Positions 55,901-64,000 of a stretch of DNA of 64,000 nucleotides are shown here, piece by piece; within the stretch, counting starts at the first letter, position 1; each line of letters starts with the position of its first letter. The notes under the pieces were generated by a model. That model had not been told where the DNA came from. It saw only the letters and a list, made by a program, of their open reading frames with translations, and did no database searches. Origin of the DNA: Pseudooceanicola algae (GTDB taxonomy: Bacteria > Pseudomonadota > Alphaproteobacteria > Rhodobacterales > Rhodobacteraceae); contig NZ_CP060436.1 in the NCBI RefSeq assembly GCF_003590145.2, positions 2,733,001 to 2,797,000 on the forward strand, in the 5' to 3' direction. A program made the position numbers and the translations under genes.

Positions 55901-56514
55901 CCCCGTGGAAACGTCTTCTGGACCTGACGGGGGCACTGCTGGTGCTGGCGCTGCTCTGGCCCGTGATACTGACCGTGGCGGCCGTGATCCTGTGGCGCGA
56001 TGGCAGGCCGGTCCTGCATATCTCGGAACGGATGCGCGCGCCCGGCCGGGCCTTCAGGCTGATCAAGTTCCGCACCATGCAGCCCAGCGCCGGGGATCGC
56101 GGTGTGTCGGGCGGTGACAAGGCCGGGCGCATAACCCGCACCGGAGCCTTGCTGCGCCGCTACCGGCTCGATGAATTGCCTCAGGTCTGGAATGTGCTGC
56201 GCGGCGACATGAGCCTGGTCGGCCCCCGCCCGCCCCTGCGCCAATATGTCGAGGCCTTCCCGGATATCTACGGAGCTGTCCTGGCCTGCCGCCCCGGCCT
56301 GACCGGCCTTGCCAGCCTTGAATTCCACGCCCGCGAAGAAGCGCTTTTGTACCCCTGCCGCAGCCCCGAGGAAACCGAGCATGTCTATGTGCACCGCTGC
56401 ATCCCCGCCAAGGCGCGGCTGGACATGATCTATTGCCGACGCCGGTCTCTGGCGCTCGATCTGACCCTGTTGGGGAGGACCTTTTTGCGGCTGCTACCCC
56501 GACGTGGGCCGTAA
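55897..56514 (+). CDS. Undecaprenyl-phosphate sugar phosphotransferase
   Basis: A 205-residue bacterial sugar transferase (WcaJ/PssY/ExoY C-terminal domain type). One membrane helix (RLLDLTGALLVLALLWPVIL) is followed by the catalytic core: LIKFRTM, TRTGALLRRYRLDELPQVWN and LRGDMSLVGPRPPLRQYVE. It transfers a sugar-1-phosphate to undecaprenyl phosphate to start a repeat unit. The GTG at 55897 overlaps the previous stop and has AAGGGC nine bases upstream. It is the minimal, monotopic form. Confidence 0.9.
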   Translation: MTPWKRLLDLTGALLVLALLWPVILTVAAVILWRDGRPVLHISERMRAPGRAFRLIKFRTMQPSAGDRGVSGGDKAGRITRTGALLRRYRLDELPQVWNVLRGDMSLVGPRPPLRQYVEAFPDIYGAVLACRPGLTGLASLEFHAREEALLYPCRSPEETEHVYVHRCIPAKARLDMIYCRRRSLALDLTLLGRTFLRLLPRRGP

Positions 56515-56622
56515 AACGGCGCGCGTTATCGGAATGGTTACCGCTTTGGACCACATCCTGGGGGACCGGATCGAAGACGGATGGCCGGCACCGGGAAGGC
56601 CGAAAGGGAACAGACTGCAGCA

Positions 56623-58512
56623 ATGAACATGCGTTTCGTCACAAGGCTCGGACGCTCTGAAAAGGCGGTGATCCTGCTGCTGCTGGACGGCCTGACGGCG
56701 CTCGCCGCGCTTGCCTTGTCCGCAGGTGTGCTCGCCCCCGGCGCCCCCGGCCCGCTGGCCGCGCCCCGCTTTGCGGTTGCGGTGCTGCTGGCCGCGGTTC
56801 TGGTCAGCCGCTACCTCGGGCTGCACCGGATGCAGCTTCTGGCCTATGAAAAGCACGGGATGGTCGAAACCTGTATCGTGGCGGCCGGGCTTTCGGCTGC
56901 CTGCGCCCTGGCCAATTCATTGCCCGGCCCACGGTTGGACCCCGTGCAGATCCTGCTGGTCGGTCTGCTGTTCCTTGCGCTGTCCTTTGCCGCACGGCTG
57001 GGGCTGCTGCGCGTGACGGCGCTGCTCTACCGCCTTGCGCGGACCCGAAAGCGGCTGCTGATCTATGGCGCGGGGCGCACCGGTCGGCAACTGGCCGCGG
57101 CGCTGGACGCCGATGACAGTTTCCGCCCCGTCGCCTTCATCGACGACAACCCCCGCCTACAAAGCCTGACGATCGCCGGATTGCAGGTGTTTTCGCCGCT
57201 GCGTCTCGCCAACCTGGTGCAGCGGCTCGATATCGACGCCATCGTTCTGGCACTTCCCCCCGATGCCCGCCGTCACAAGACGCAGGCCCTTGCGGCCTCG
57301 GAATGTGACGTGCTGTCCCTGCCGTCCGTCTCGGACCTGCTGAACGGACGGGCCGAGGTCCGGCACAATTGCAACCTGCCCCTGCAGGATCTTCTGGGGC
57401 GCAAGAACCTCGATGACGAGATCCCCGAGGCTGGCGACATCTATCGTGGCAAGGTGGTGCTGGTCACCGGCGCGGGGGGCTCCATCGGGTCGGAACTATG
57501 CCGCCAGATCGCCGCGCTCGGCCCGGCGCGGCTGATCCTGCTCGATCATTCGGAACTGGCGCTCTACACGATTGCGCGCGAGTTGACCGAAACCTGGCCT
57601 GCGCTGCCGCTGACCCAGACGCTCGGCTCCATCTGCGAAGCCAGGCTGGTGCAAGACCTGCTGCCGGGGGTCGAGGTGGTGCTGCATGCAGCCGCCTATA
57701 AACACGTCCCACTGGTGCAGCAGAACATGCTGGAAGGGCTGCGCAACAACGTGCTGGGCACCCGCGTTCTGGCCAGGGCCGCCGCCGACGCCGGTGTCGA
57801 CCGGTTCCTCCTTGTATCCTCGGACAAGGCCGTGCGCCCTACGGGCGTCATGGGCGCGACCAAGCGCCTTTGCGAGGAAATCGTTCAGGACCTGGCCGCA
57901 CGGCGCAGGGGCACGCAATTCGCCATGGTGCGTTTCGGCAATGTCATGGGTTCCTCCGGGTCTGTCATTCCCCTGTTCGAGAACCAGATCGCCCGTGGCG
58001 GCCCCGTCACGGTCACCCATCCCGAGGTGACCCGCTATTTCATGACCGTGACCGAGGCCGTCCGGCTGGTCCTGATCGCCGGTTCCTTCAGCCGGGGCGG
58101 CGATGTTTTCGCGCTGGACATGGGTGCGCCGGTCCGCATCCTTCAGGTCGCGCGGCAGATGATCCTCGGCACAGGCCTGACGATCCGCGACCCCGCCACC
58201 CAGCGCGGCGATATCGAGATCCGCATCACCGGGTTGCGCGACGGCGAGAAATTACACGAGGAACTCTTTATCGGCTCGGATATGCTGCCGACCCCCCATG
58301 TCCGGATCCTGCGCGCGCAGGAAGACCACCTGTCCCAGACCGAGGTCGCCGCTGCCCTCGCTGATCTGTCCCGCGCCATCGAGACCCGCGATGAAGATCT
58401 GGCAAATGCCACCCTTCACAAATGGGTCTACGCGCCCCCCGGTCCGTCACCCCGGACCGAGCTTTCACATCGCGCCGGACGCAGAACCCCGGGGCGCAAA
58501 CTCAGGCTCTGA
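56623..58512 (+). CDS. WbpM/CapD-type UDP-sugar 4,6-dehydratase
   Basis: A 629-residue membrane-anchored protein. Four N-terminal helices (about 15-135) precede a first Rossmann domain (RLLIYGAGRTGRQLAAAL). The catalytic SDR domain has KVVLVTGAGGSIGSELCRQI. Its active-site motif is MxxxK in place of YxxxK (SSDKAVRPTGVMGATKRLCE), as in WbpM/FlaA1/PglF dehydratases that make 4-keto-6-deoxy-HexNAc. It likely supplies a sugar for polysaccharide or flagellin glycans. The start is uncertain: ATGs at 56581 and 56629 are alternatives. Confidence 0.92.
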   Translation: MNMRFVTRLGRSEKAVILLLLDGLTALAALALSAGVLAPGAPGPLAAPRFAVAVLLAAVLVSRYLGLHRMQLLAYEKHGMVETCIVAAGLSAACALANSLPGPRLDPVQILLVGLLFLALSFAARLGLLRVTALLYRLARTRKRLLIYGAGRTGRQLAAALDADDSFRPVAFIDDNPRLQSLTIAGLQVFSPLRLANLVQRLDIDAIVLALPPDARRHKTQALAASECDVLSLPSVSDLLNGRAEVRHNCNLPLQDLLGRKNLDDEIPEAGDIYRGKVVLVTGAGGSIGSELCRQIAALGPARLILLDHSELALYTIARELTETWPALPLTQTLGSICEARLVQDLLPGVEVVLHAAAYKHVPLVQQNMLEGLRNNVLGTRVLARAAADAGVDRFLLVSSDKAVRPTGVMGATKRLCEEIVQDLAARRRGTQFAMVRFGNVMGSSGSVIPLFENQIARGGPVTVTHPEVTRYFMTVTEAVRLVLIAGSFSRGGDVFALDMGAPVRILQVARQMILGTGLTIRDPATQRGDIEIRITGLRDGEKLHEELFIGSDMLPTPHVRILRAQEDHLSQTEVAAALADLSRAIETRDEDLANATLHKWVYAPPGPSPRTELSHRAGRRTPGRKLRL

Positions 58513-58577
58513 AAGGCAGCAAACGCTCGGGCTCAGGCCTCGAAGCTGAAAGCCCGCGCCGGTGGCGGCGGGCTGCG

Positions 58578-59050
58578 TCAGTCGAAATGCACGGTCTTGT
58601 CCGCCATGCCCCGCACCCAATAGCCCGCGCTTTTTCTCCAGCCAGCGGATGATCCCTGGCGGTGAACCGGGCACGGACAGCCTTGGCAACAGAGGCTTCG
58701 GCGGCGATCCAGAGGAACCTGGGCGCGGCAAGATCGAGCGCCCGCACGGCGGCCGGCAACACCTCGGGGTCGGCGCTTTGCTGATCCGGCTGTTTGGACG
58801 GGTCGCGCACGGCGGCAATCCTCTGCGCGCTATCGCCCCCCCGGGCTTTCTCTGTGAAACGGCCCATGGCGGGCAGCGCAGTTTCACCCCCGATCAACAG
58901 CCAGTTGTGGACCCCCGAGACCTCGCGGGACCCGCGCGAACCACCGGCGGTCAAGCTGTCCCCCACAGCGACATTCTGCGCCCCTTCGGTCGCCCGCCCC
59001 GCAGCATGGACAGCGAAATCCAAAACCAGTTCGCAGGCTTCACTGTCCTA
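58578..59050 (-). pseudogene. Truncated, frameshifted siderophore-interacting protein gene
   Basis: The minus strand reads SEACELVLDFAVHAAG, GDSLTAGGSRGS, WLLIGGETALPAMGRFTE and FLWIAAEASVAKAVRARF in one frame. It then needs a shift near 58631-58635 to read GYWVRGMADKTVHFD and a TGA at 58578. These are the NAD(P)H-domain signatures of ViuB/SIP ferric-siderophore reductases. The shift sits at a run of five A (minus strand); a sixth A would restore the frame. The 5' third, with the FAD-binding RxYT region, is missing, with an in-frame TAG just upstream. Gene decay is likelier than programmed frameshifting. Confidence 0.75.
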
Positions 59051-59306
59051 CCGGCGCCCTGAGCATTTTTGGGAATTCGAAGTGGGAACACCCATGGCCG
59101 GACCTACCCCTTCTGATCCTTTTGATCAAAGAGACGCCCACCCAGCCGTGTCGCCTTTCGGATGCGCTTTCCGAAATTTCGCAATGGCGCGTGTGGCCCC
59201 CGGCGACGGCCTGCGTCGGGCCCACCCGCGAAAGCGTCGGCCCCGAGCCTTTCCAAGACCCGCCGCCTGTGTTTGAAAGAACCAAATTCCAACAGAGGTC
59301 TCCCAC

Positions 59307-60416
59307 ATGAAAACCCGCGCAGCCGTTGCCTTCGAGGCGAAGAAACCCCTTGAGATCGTCGAGCTTGACCTGGAAGGTCCCAAAGCGGGCGAAGTTCTGG
59401 TCGAGATCATGGCAACCGGCATCTGCCACACCGACGCCTACACCCTTGACGGCCTCGACAGCGAAGGCCTGTTCCCTTCGGTCCTCGGCCACGAAGGCGC
59501 CGGCATCATCCGTGCCGTCGGCCCCGGCGTGACCAGCGTCAAGCAGGACGATCACGTCATCCCGCTTTACACACCCGAATGCCGCCAGTGCAAAAGCTGC
59601 CTGTCGGGCAAGACCAACCTCTGCACCGCCATCCGCGCCACCCAGGGCAAGGGCCTGATGCCCGACGGCACCTCGCGCTTCAGCTACAAGGGCGAGACGA
59701 TCTATCATTACATGGGTTGCTCGACCTTCTCGAACTTCACCGTGCTGCCTGAAATCGCCGTGGCGAAGATCCGCGAAGACGCGCCCTTCAACACGTCCTG
59801 CTACATCGGCTGCGGCGTCACCACCGGCGTCGGCGCGGTGACCAACACGGCCAAGGTCACGCCCGGCTCCAACGTGGTGGTCTTCGGTCTGGGCGGCATC
59901 GGGCTGAACGTCCTGCAGGCCGCCCGCATGGTCGGCGCCGACAAGATCATCGGCGTGGACATCAACGACAGCAAGGAAGACTGGGGTCGCAAGTTCGGCA
60001 TGACCCACTTCGTGAACCCCACCAGGATCGACGACGATATCGTATCCGAACTGGTCAAGCTGACCGATGGCGGCGCCGATTACACCTTTGACTGCACCGG
60101 CAACACCACCGTGATGCGCCAGGCGCTCGAGGCCTGCCACCGCGGTTGGGGCGTCTCCACCGTGATCGGCGTGGCCGAAGCGGGCAAGGAAATCTCCACC
60201 CGTCCCTTCCAGCTTGTCACGGGCCGCGTCTGGCAGGGTTCGGCCTTCGGCGGCGCCAAGGGGCGCACCGACGTGCCGAAGATCGTCGACTGGTACATGA
60301 ACGGCAAGATCGAGATCGACTCGATGATCACCCACCAGCTGACCCTGGAAGAGATCAACAAGGGCTTCGACCTGATGCACGCCGGGGAATCGATCCGTTC
60401 CGTGGTGGTCTACTGA
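59307..60416 (+). CDS. frmA: S-(hydroxymethyl)glutathione dehydrogenase (class III ADH)
   Basis: A 369-residue zinc alcohol dehydrogenase oxidising the formaldehyde-glutathione adduct to S-formylglutathione. The catalytic zinc site is [10 protein letters not shown] with GHEGAG, the structural zinc loop is [16 protein letters not shown], and the NAD loop [13 protein letters not shown]. Class III features include the GTSRFSYKG and [17 protein letters not shown] segments. The 250 bases upstream hold no gene and presumably its promoter. Its stop overlaps the fghA start (TGATG), so the two formaldehyde enzymes are coupled. Confidence 0.96.
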   Translation: MKTRAAVAFEAKKPLEIVELDLEGPKAGEVLVEIMATGICHTDAYTLDGLDSEGLFPSVLGHEGAGIIRAVGPGVTSVKQDDHVIPLYTPECRQCKSCLSGKTNLCTAIRATQGKGLMPDGTSRFSYKGETIYHYMGCSTFSNFTVLPEIAVAKIREDAPFNTSCYIGCGVTTGVGAVTNTAKVTPGSNVVVFGLGGIGLNVLQAARMVGADKIIGVDINDSKEDWGRKFGMTHFVNPTRIDDDIVSELVKLTDGGADYTFDCTGNTTVMRQALEACHRGWGVSTVIGVAEAGKEISTRPFQLVTGRVWQGSAFGGAKGRTDVPKIVDWYMNGKIEIDSMITHQLTLEEINKGFDLMHAGESIRSVVVY

Positions 60417-61255
60417 TGAAGACCGTCAGCACCAACAAGACCTTCGGCGGCAGCCAGGGGGTCTATACCCATGCATCGACGGAAACGGGGACAGAGATGA
60501 CATTCTCCGTTTTCGTCCCCGACCATGCACCGGGAGAGAACCTGCCGGTGGTCTGGTATCTGTCCGGACTGACCTGCACCCACGCCAATGTCACCGAAAA
60601 GGGCGATTTTCGCGCCCATTGCGCCCGCCATCGGCTGATCTTCGTCGCGCCGGATACCTCTCCGCGCGGCGAAGGCGTGCCGGACGACGGCGACGCGGCC
60701 TATGACTTCGGTCTCGGAGCCGGGTTCTACGTCAATGCGACGCAGGGCCCCTTTGCCGCCAACTACCGCATGCGGGCCTATGTCGAAGACGAGCTTCCGG
60801 CCCTGATCGCCGCCGAATTCCCATCTGACATGACGCGCCAGGGGATCATGGGCCACTCCATGGGCGGTCACGGCGCTCTGACCATCGCCTTGCGCAACCC
60901 GGACCGCTACAAGGCGGTTTCCGCCTTCGCGCCCATCGTCTCGCCGCTGAACTGCCCCTGGGGCGAAAAGGCCCTGACCGGCTATATCGGCGCAGACCGG
61001 GACCAATGGCGCGCCTATGACGCCTGCGCGCTGATCAAGGACGGCGCCCGCCTGCCCGACTTGCTTGTCGACCAGGGCACCGCGGATGGCTTCCTTGAGG
61101 ACCAGCTGAAACCGGAACTACTGGTCGCGACCTGCACCGCTGCGGATCAGCCCCTGACCCTGCGGATGCAGGAAGGCTACGATCACAGCTACTACTTCAT
61201 CTCGACCTTCATGGGCGACCACCTCGACTGGCACGCTGCCCGGCTCAAGGCCTGA
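60416..61255 (+). CDS. fghA: S-formylglutathione hydrolase
   Basis: A 279-residue esterase-D-type hydrolase releasing formate and glutathione from S-formylglutathione. The oxyanion/N-terminal block is VVWYLSGLTCTHANVTEKGD. The nucleophile elbow is GHSMGGHGALTIAL. The acid and base are in LLVDQGTADGFL and GYDHSYYFISTFM. It completes glutathione-dependent formaldehyde oxidation with frmA. A GC hairpin (61264-61285) follows. Confidence 0.96.
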   Translation: MKTVSTNKTFGGSQGVYTHASTETGTEMTFSVFVPDHAPGENLPVVWYLSGLTCTHANVTEKGDFRAHCARHRLIFVAPDTSPRGEGVPDDGDAAYDFGLGAGFYVNATQGPFAANYRMRAYVEDELPALIAAEFPSDMTRQGIMGHSMGGHGALTIALRNPDRYKAVSAFAPIVSPLNCPWGEKALTGYIGADRDQWRAYDACALIKDGARLPDLLVDQGTADGFLEDQLKPELLVATCTAADQPLTLRMQEGYDHSYYFISTFMGDHLDWHAARLKA

Positions 61256-61263
61256 CGACCTGC

Positions 61264-61285
61264 GCCCGGACCCTTCAGTCCGGGC
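61264..61285 (+). terminator. Hairpin after fghA
   Basis: GCCCGGAC pairs perfectly with GTCCGGGC around CCTTCA, beginning 8 bases after the fghA stop. No T-run follows. It separates fghA from the convergent purU unit. Confidence 0.55.
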
Positions 61286-61308
61286 CGGGCCCCCGACGAC
61301 CGCTCTTC

Positions 61309-61382
61309 ATCATCTGGCCGAAAATACTCCCGGGGTGAATTGAGCCCCAGGGGCTCAAGAGGGGGCAGCGCCCCCTCCCTCC
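61309..61382 (-). repeat. Dispersed intergenic repeat, copy C (inverted)
   Basis: On the minus strand this is a GGGGGCGCTGCCCCC hairpin (61361-61375), then TTGAGCCCC-T-GGGGCTCAA (61340-61358), then CCCCGGGAGTATTTTCGG. The order and the first 15-mer are the same as in copy A (1036-1050). It fills the gap between the convergent fghA and purU genes. Confidence 0.6.
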
Positions 61383-61386
61383 AGCC

Positions 61387-62271
61387 TCAGCCCATCCGTT
61401 CGGAAGCATAGGACCCCGGGCTCGCCGGGAAGACCACGGTCTTGTTGCCGTTCAGGAACACCCGGTGGTGGATATGCGCGTGGATCGCGCGCGCCAGCAC
61501 CTGGCTTTCGACGTCCCGTCCCAGCGACACGTAATCGGGCGCAGATTGCGCATGGGTCACCCGCACCGTGTCCTGTTCGATGATCGGACCCTCGTCGAGG
61601 TCGGCGGTCACGTAATGCGAGGTCGCCCCGATCAGCTTCACACCGCGCTCATAGGCCTGCTTGTAGGGGTTGGCGCCCTTGAAGCTGGGCAGGAACGAGT
61701 GGTGGATATTGATGATCCGGCCTGACATCTTCTGGCACATCTCGTCCGAAAGGATCTGCATGTAGCGCGCCAGCACGATCAGCTCGGCCCCGGTGTCGCG
61801 CACCACGTCCATGATCGCGGCCTCGGCCTGGGGCTTGTTCTCCTTTGTCACGCGGATCTGGTGGAACGGCAGGTCATGGTTCACCACGACCTTCTGGTAA
61901 TCGAAATGGTTGCTGATGACGCCGACGATCTCGATCGGCAGCGCACCGATCCGCCAGCGGTACAGCAGGTCGTTCAGGCAATGCCCGAAGCGCGACACCA
62001 TCAGGATGACCTTCATCTTGTGATCCGGGTCGTGGATCGCCCAGTCCATGCCGAAATCCTCGGCAATCGCGGCGTACCCTTCGCGCAGCCCCTCCAGCGT
62101 CGCGCCGGTCTCGCTGACGAAGGTGACACGGGCAAAGAACATGCCCGTCTCGGTATCGTCGAACTGCGCGAGGTCCCGGATATTGCAACCCGTCTCGGCA
62201 AGGAAACCCGAGATCCGGGCAACGATGCCCCGCCGCGTCGGGCAGGTGACGGTCAGGATGAATTCGCTCAT
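61387..62271 (-). CDS. purU: Formyltetrahydrofolate deformylase
   Basis: A 294-residue enzyme hydrolysing 10-formyl-THF to formate and THF. The N-terminal ACT domain (TVTCPTRRGIVARISGFLAE, GCNIRDLAQFDD) is followed by a GART-like catalytic domain. That domain has VSRFGHCLNDLLYRWRIG, the catalytic NIHHSFLPSFKGANPY and SHYVTADLDEGPIIEQDTVR. AAGGAC lies nine bases before the ATG. It is 32 bases downstream of folD on the same strand, so the two folate enzymes form an operon. Confidence 0.96.
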   Translation of the reverse strand: MSEFILTVTCPTRRGIVARISGFLAETGCNIRDLAQFDDTETGMFFARVTFVSETGATLEGLREGYAAIAEDFGMDWAIHDPDHKMKVILMVSRFGHCLNDLLYRWRIGALPIEIVGVISNHFDYQKVVVNHDLPFHQIRVTKENKPQAEAAIMDVVRDTGAELIVLARYMQILSDEMCQKMSGRIINIHHSFLPSFKGANPYKQAYERGVKLIGATSHYVTADLDEGPIIEQDTVRVTHAQSAPDYVSLGRDVESQVLARAIHAHIHHRVFLNGNKTVVFPASPGSYASERMG

Positions 62272-62303
62272 TGAAGGTCGTCCTTGTCAGGAGGGGAAAG
62301 GGG

Positions 62304-63206
62304 TCAGGCGGTCAGGCCTTCGGGTTCGGGCAACCCATTGGCACGGCAACAGGCGGTAAGGGTATTGGCCAGCAGGCAGGCGATGGTCATCGGACCGACG
62401 CCGCCGGGCACGGGTGTGATCGCGCCGGCAACCTCGACAGCGCTGTCGAAGTCCACGTCGCCGACAAGCCGCGTCTTGCCTTCGCCCTTCTCGGGCGCCG
62501 GAATGCGGTTGATGCCCACGTCGATGACGGTGGCGCCGGGCTTGATCCAGTCGCCGGGCACCATCTGCGCGCGCCCCACGGCGGCCACCAGGATATCGGC
62601 ACGCCGGCAGACCTCGGCCAGGTCCTTCGTGCGGCTGTGCGCGATGGTCACGGTGCAGCTGTCGCCCAGCAGAAGCTGCGCCATCGGCTTGCCGACGATG
62701 TTGGACCGGCCCACGACGACGGCGGTCTTGCCGCTCAGATCGCCAAGGTGATCGCGCAGCATCATCAGGCAGCCAAGCGGCGTGCAGGGCACCATGGCCT
62801 TCTGCCCGGTCCCCAGCAGCCCAACGTTCAGCACGTGGAACCCGTCCACGTCCTTCGCCGGATCGATGGCCGCCAGCACCTTGGCCTCGTCGACATGCTT
62901 GGGCAGCGGCAATTGCACGAGGATCCCATGCACCGCCGGATCGGCGTTCAGCTTTTCGACCAGCGCCAGCAAGTCGGCCTCGGGCGTGGTGTCGTCCAGC
63001 TTGTGCTCGTAAGAGTTCATCCCCGCCTCGACGGTCTGCTTGCCCTTCGAGCGGACATAGACCTGGCTCGCCGGGTCTTCCCCGACCAGCACGACCGCCA
63101 GACCCGGCGTGATGCCATGGGCGTCCTTCAGGGCAGCCACCCCGGTGGCGACATCGGCACGGACGCGGGCGGCGAAAGCTTTGCCATCAATCAGTGTAGC
63201 AGTCAT
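62304..63206 (-). CDS. folD: Bifunctional methylene-THF dehydrogenase/cyclohydrolase
   Basis: A 300-residue FolD interconverting 5,10-methylene-THF and 10-formyl-THF. The catalytic Tyr/Lys region is [20 protein letters not shown]. Other signatures are [33 protein letters not shown] and the C-terminal [20 protein letters not shown]. The start at 63206 follows GAGGA by about five bases. With purU it links the one-carbon pool to formate, matching the formaldehyde-to-formate genes converging from the other side. Confidence 0.97.
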   Translation of the reverse strand: MTATLIDGKAFAARVRADVATGVAALKDAHGITPGLAVVLVGEDPASQVYVRSKGKQTVEAGMNSYEHKLDDTTPEADLLALVEKLNADPAVHGILVQLPLPKHVDEAKVLAAIDPAKDVDGFHVLNVGLLGTGQKAMVPCTPLGCLMMLRDHLGDLSGKTAVVVGRSNIVGKPMAQLLLGDSCTVTIAHSRTKDLAEVCRRADILVAAVGRAQMVPGDWIKPGATVIDVGINRIPAPEKGEGKTRLVGDVDFDSAVEVAGAITPVPGGVGPMTIACLLANTLTACCRANGLPEPEGLTA

Positions 63207-63397
63207 CTTGTCCTCGGCATTTCGTTGCAACAGGCCGCCTCGCCGTACCGGAAATTCCTCCGAAGCAACAGGGCAGGCTAAGTCAGGCCCGACCTGTTTG
63301 AGGTCAAGACCGTCGCCTGGCGACCTCCTGCGTCCTCTACGGGGAAAAAGTTTCCGAAATGCGTCCGCGAAAGCCGAGGGTGCGCCGAAGTCAGGGT

Positions 63398-64000
63398 CTA
63401 CTGCCCGTCAAAGCGCCACTTGCCGGCACCCAGGACGGGCCCGGCCCGGTCCAGCTTCAGATCACTACGGGAAAAAACGATCGGGCTGCGGATCCCGGCG
63501 ATGCCTTCCGGGGCGATCTGCATGCCCCGCGCGGCCACCTGGGGATCGGACAGGGCCTCGGAAACCGAATTGATCGGCCCACCGGGCACGCCCGCCCCTT
63601 CCAGTCCCGCGATCAGCTCTGCCTTGCTGCGGGCAGCGGTGCGCTCTGCCAGCAAGGGCGTCAGCACATCGCGATGCGCCACCCGTGCGGGGTTTGTCGC
63701 GAACCGCGGATCCCCGGCCAATTCCTCCAGCCCCAGCAGACCGCAAAGCGCGCCGAACTGCCGGTCGTTGCCACAGGCGATGATCAGGTGCCCGTCCGAG
63801 GTCGGAAAGACCTGGTAGGGCACGATATTGGGATGCGCATTGCCCAGCCGCGTCGGATCCTGCCCGCCTAGCAGGAAATTCATTGCCTGGTTGGCCAGCA
63901 CCCCGACGCCGCTGTCCAGCAGCGACAGGTCGACCTGCTGGCCCTTGCCCGACCGCGCCCGCTCGGCCAGGGCCGCCTGCACGCCGATCACCCCGTAAAG
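63398..64000 (-). CDS. CaiB/BaiF-type CoA-transferase, C-terminal part (cut by window edge)
   Basis: About 200 C-terminal residues of a class III CoA-transferase; the N-terminus is beyond the window. The visible frame runs [20 protein letters not shown], then [39 protein letters not shown] and [20 protein letters not shown]. These are the middle and C-terminal parts of the formyl-CoA/succinyl-CoA transferase family. The catalytic Asp lies in the missing part. The acyl substrate cannot be told. It ends 191 bases upstream of folD, a gap in which I see no gene. Confidence 0.88.
   Translation of the reverse strand, partial: LYGVIGVQAALAERARSGKGQQVDLSLLDSGVGVLANQAMNFLLGGQDPTRLGNAHPNIVPYQVFPTSDGHLIIACGNDRQFGALCGLLGLEELAGDPRFATNPARVAHRDVLTPLLAERTAARSKAELIAGLEGAGVPGGPINSVSEALSDPQVAARGMQIAPEGIAGIRSPIVFSRSDLKLDRAGPVLGAGKWRFDGQ

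Noticed and set aside
58562-59062. Plus-strand open frame over the siderophore-interacting remnant
   Set aside because: It has no recognisable motif, whereas the minus strand shows a clear protein-family signature split over two frames.

Overview
The window is high-GC, almost wall-to-wall coding DNA from an alphaproteobacterium, most likely the Rhodobacterales (Roseobacter/Paracoccus relatives). The basis is protein-level resemblance of UbiB/UbiE, MutM, DnaA and MotB, a CtrA-type box in front of flgE, the NasT/NasS-controlled nitrate operon and the glutathione-dependent formaldehyde genes. No rRNA, tRNA, IS element, phage or CRISPR array was recognised.

Layout. 1-12.9 kb is chromosomal housekeeping: ubiB (cut by the window edge)-ubiE, mutM, an enoyl-CoA hydratase, an FAD oxidoreductase, rpsT, then dnaA-dnaN-recF-(VOC protein)-(LysE exporter)-gyrB. 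12.9-28.7 kb is an accessory catabolic and uptake island. A GntR regulator and a flavin reductase diverge from an eight-gene operon (peptide-type ABC transporter, two cytosine-deaminase/chlorohydrolase-type amidohydrolases, a nucleoside-deaminase-like protein). That operon converges on a LysR-divergent operon (5-hydroxyisourate-hydrolase-like protein, TctB-TctA-TctC transporter, THI5/NMT1-type binding protein). The gene content suggests import and hydrolytic deamination of a nitrogen heterocycle; the substrate is not visible in the sequence. 28.8-31.8 kb carries an M48 lipoprotein, Ada and a pirin.

32.1-45.8 kb is a complete nitrate/nitrite assimilation locus: nasT-nasS, a leader with an ANTAR-type antiterminator/terminator switch, nrtA, a strong intercistronic hairpin, nrtB, a fused double ABC ATPase, a triple GAF-like protein, nirB, nirD, nasA and a TrpD2/YbiB-like gene. 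Most genes overlap or nearly touch, so this is probably one transcript from the NasT-controlled leader. NrtABC(D) would import nitrate, NasA reduce it to nitrite and NirBD reduce that to ammonium.

45.8-48.9 kb holds divergent glmM and a phosphomannomutase. 49.0-54.9 kb is a flagellar cluster on the minus strand (motB, flgE, flgK, flgL, flgI). 55.0-58.5 kb is a small polysaccharide cluster (SDR epimerase, sugar transferase, WbpM/CapD-type dehydratase). 58.6-59.05 kb is a decayed siderophore-interacting protein gene. 59.3-64 kb is one-carbon metabolism: frmA-fghA converging on folD-purU, then the end of a CaiB/BaiF CoA-transferase.

The most interesting signals are the NasT antitermination leader, the asymmetric nitrate ATPase and the GAF protein beside it, the heterocycle island (with an amidohydrolase that has lost its HxH metal motif and an HIUase-like protein with altered catalytic residues), an operator-like repeat array in front of the peptide-type operon, and a dispersed intergenic repeat family.
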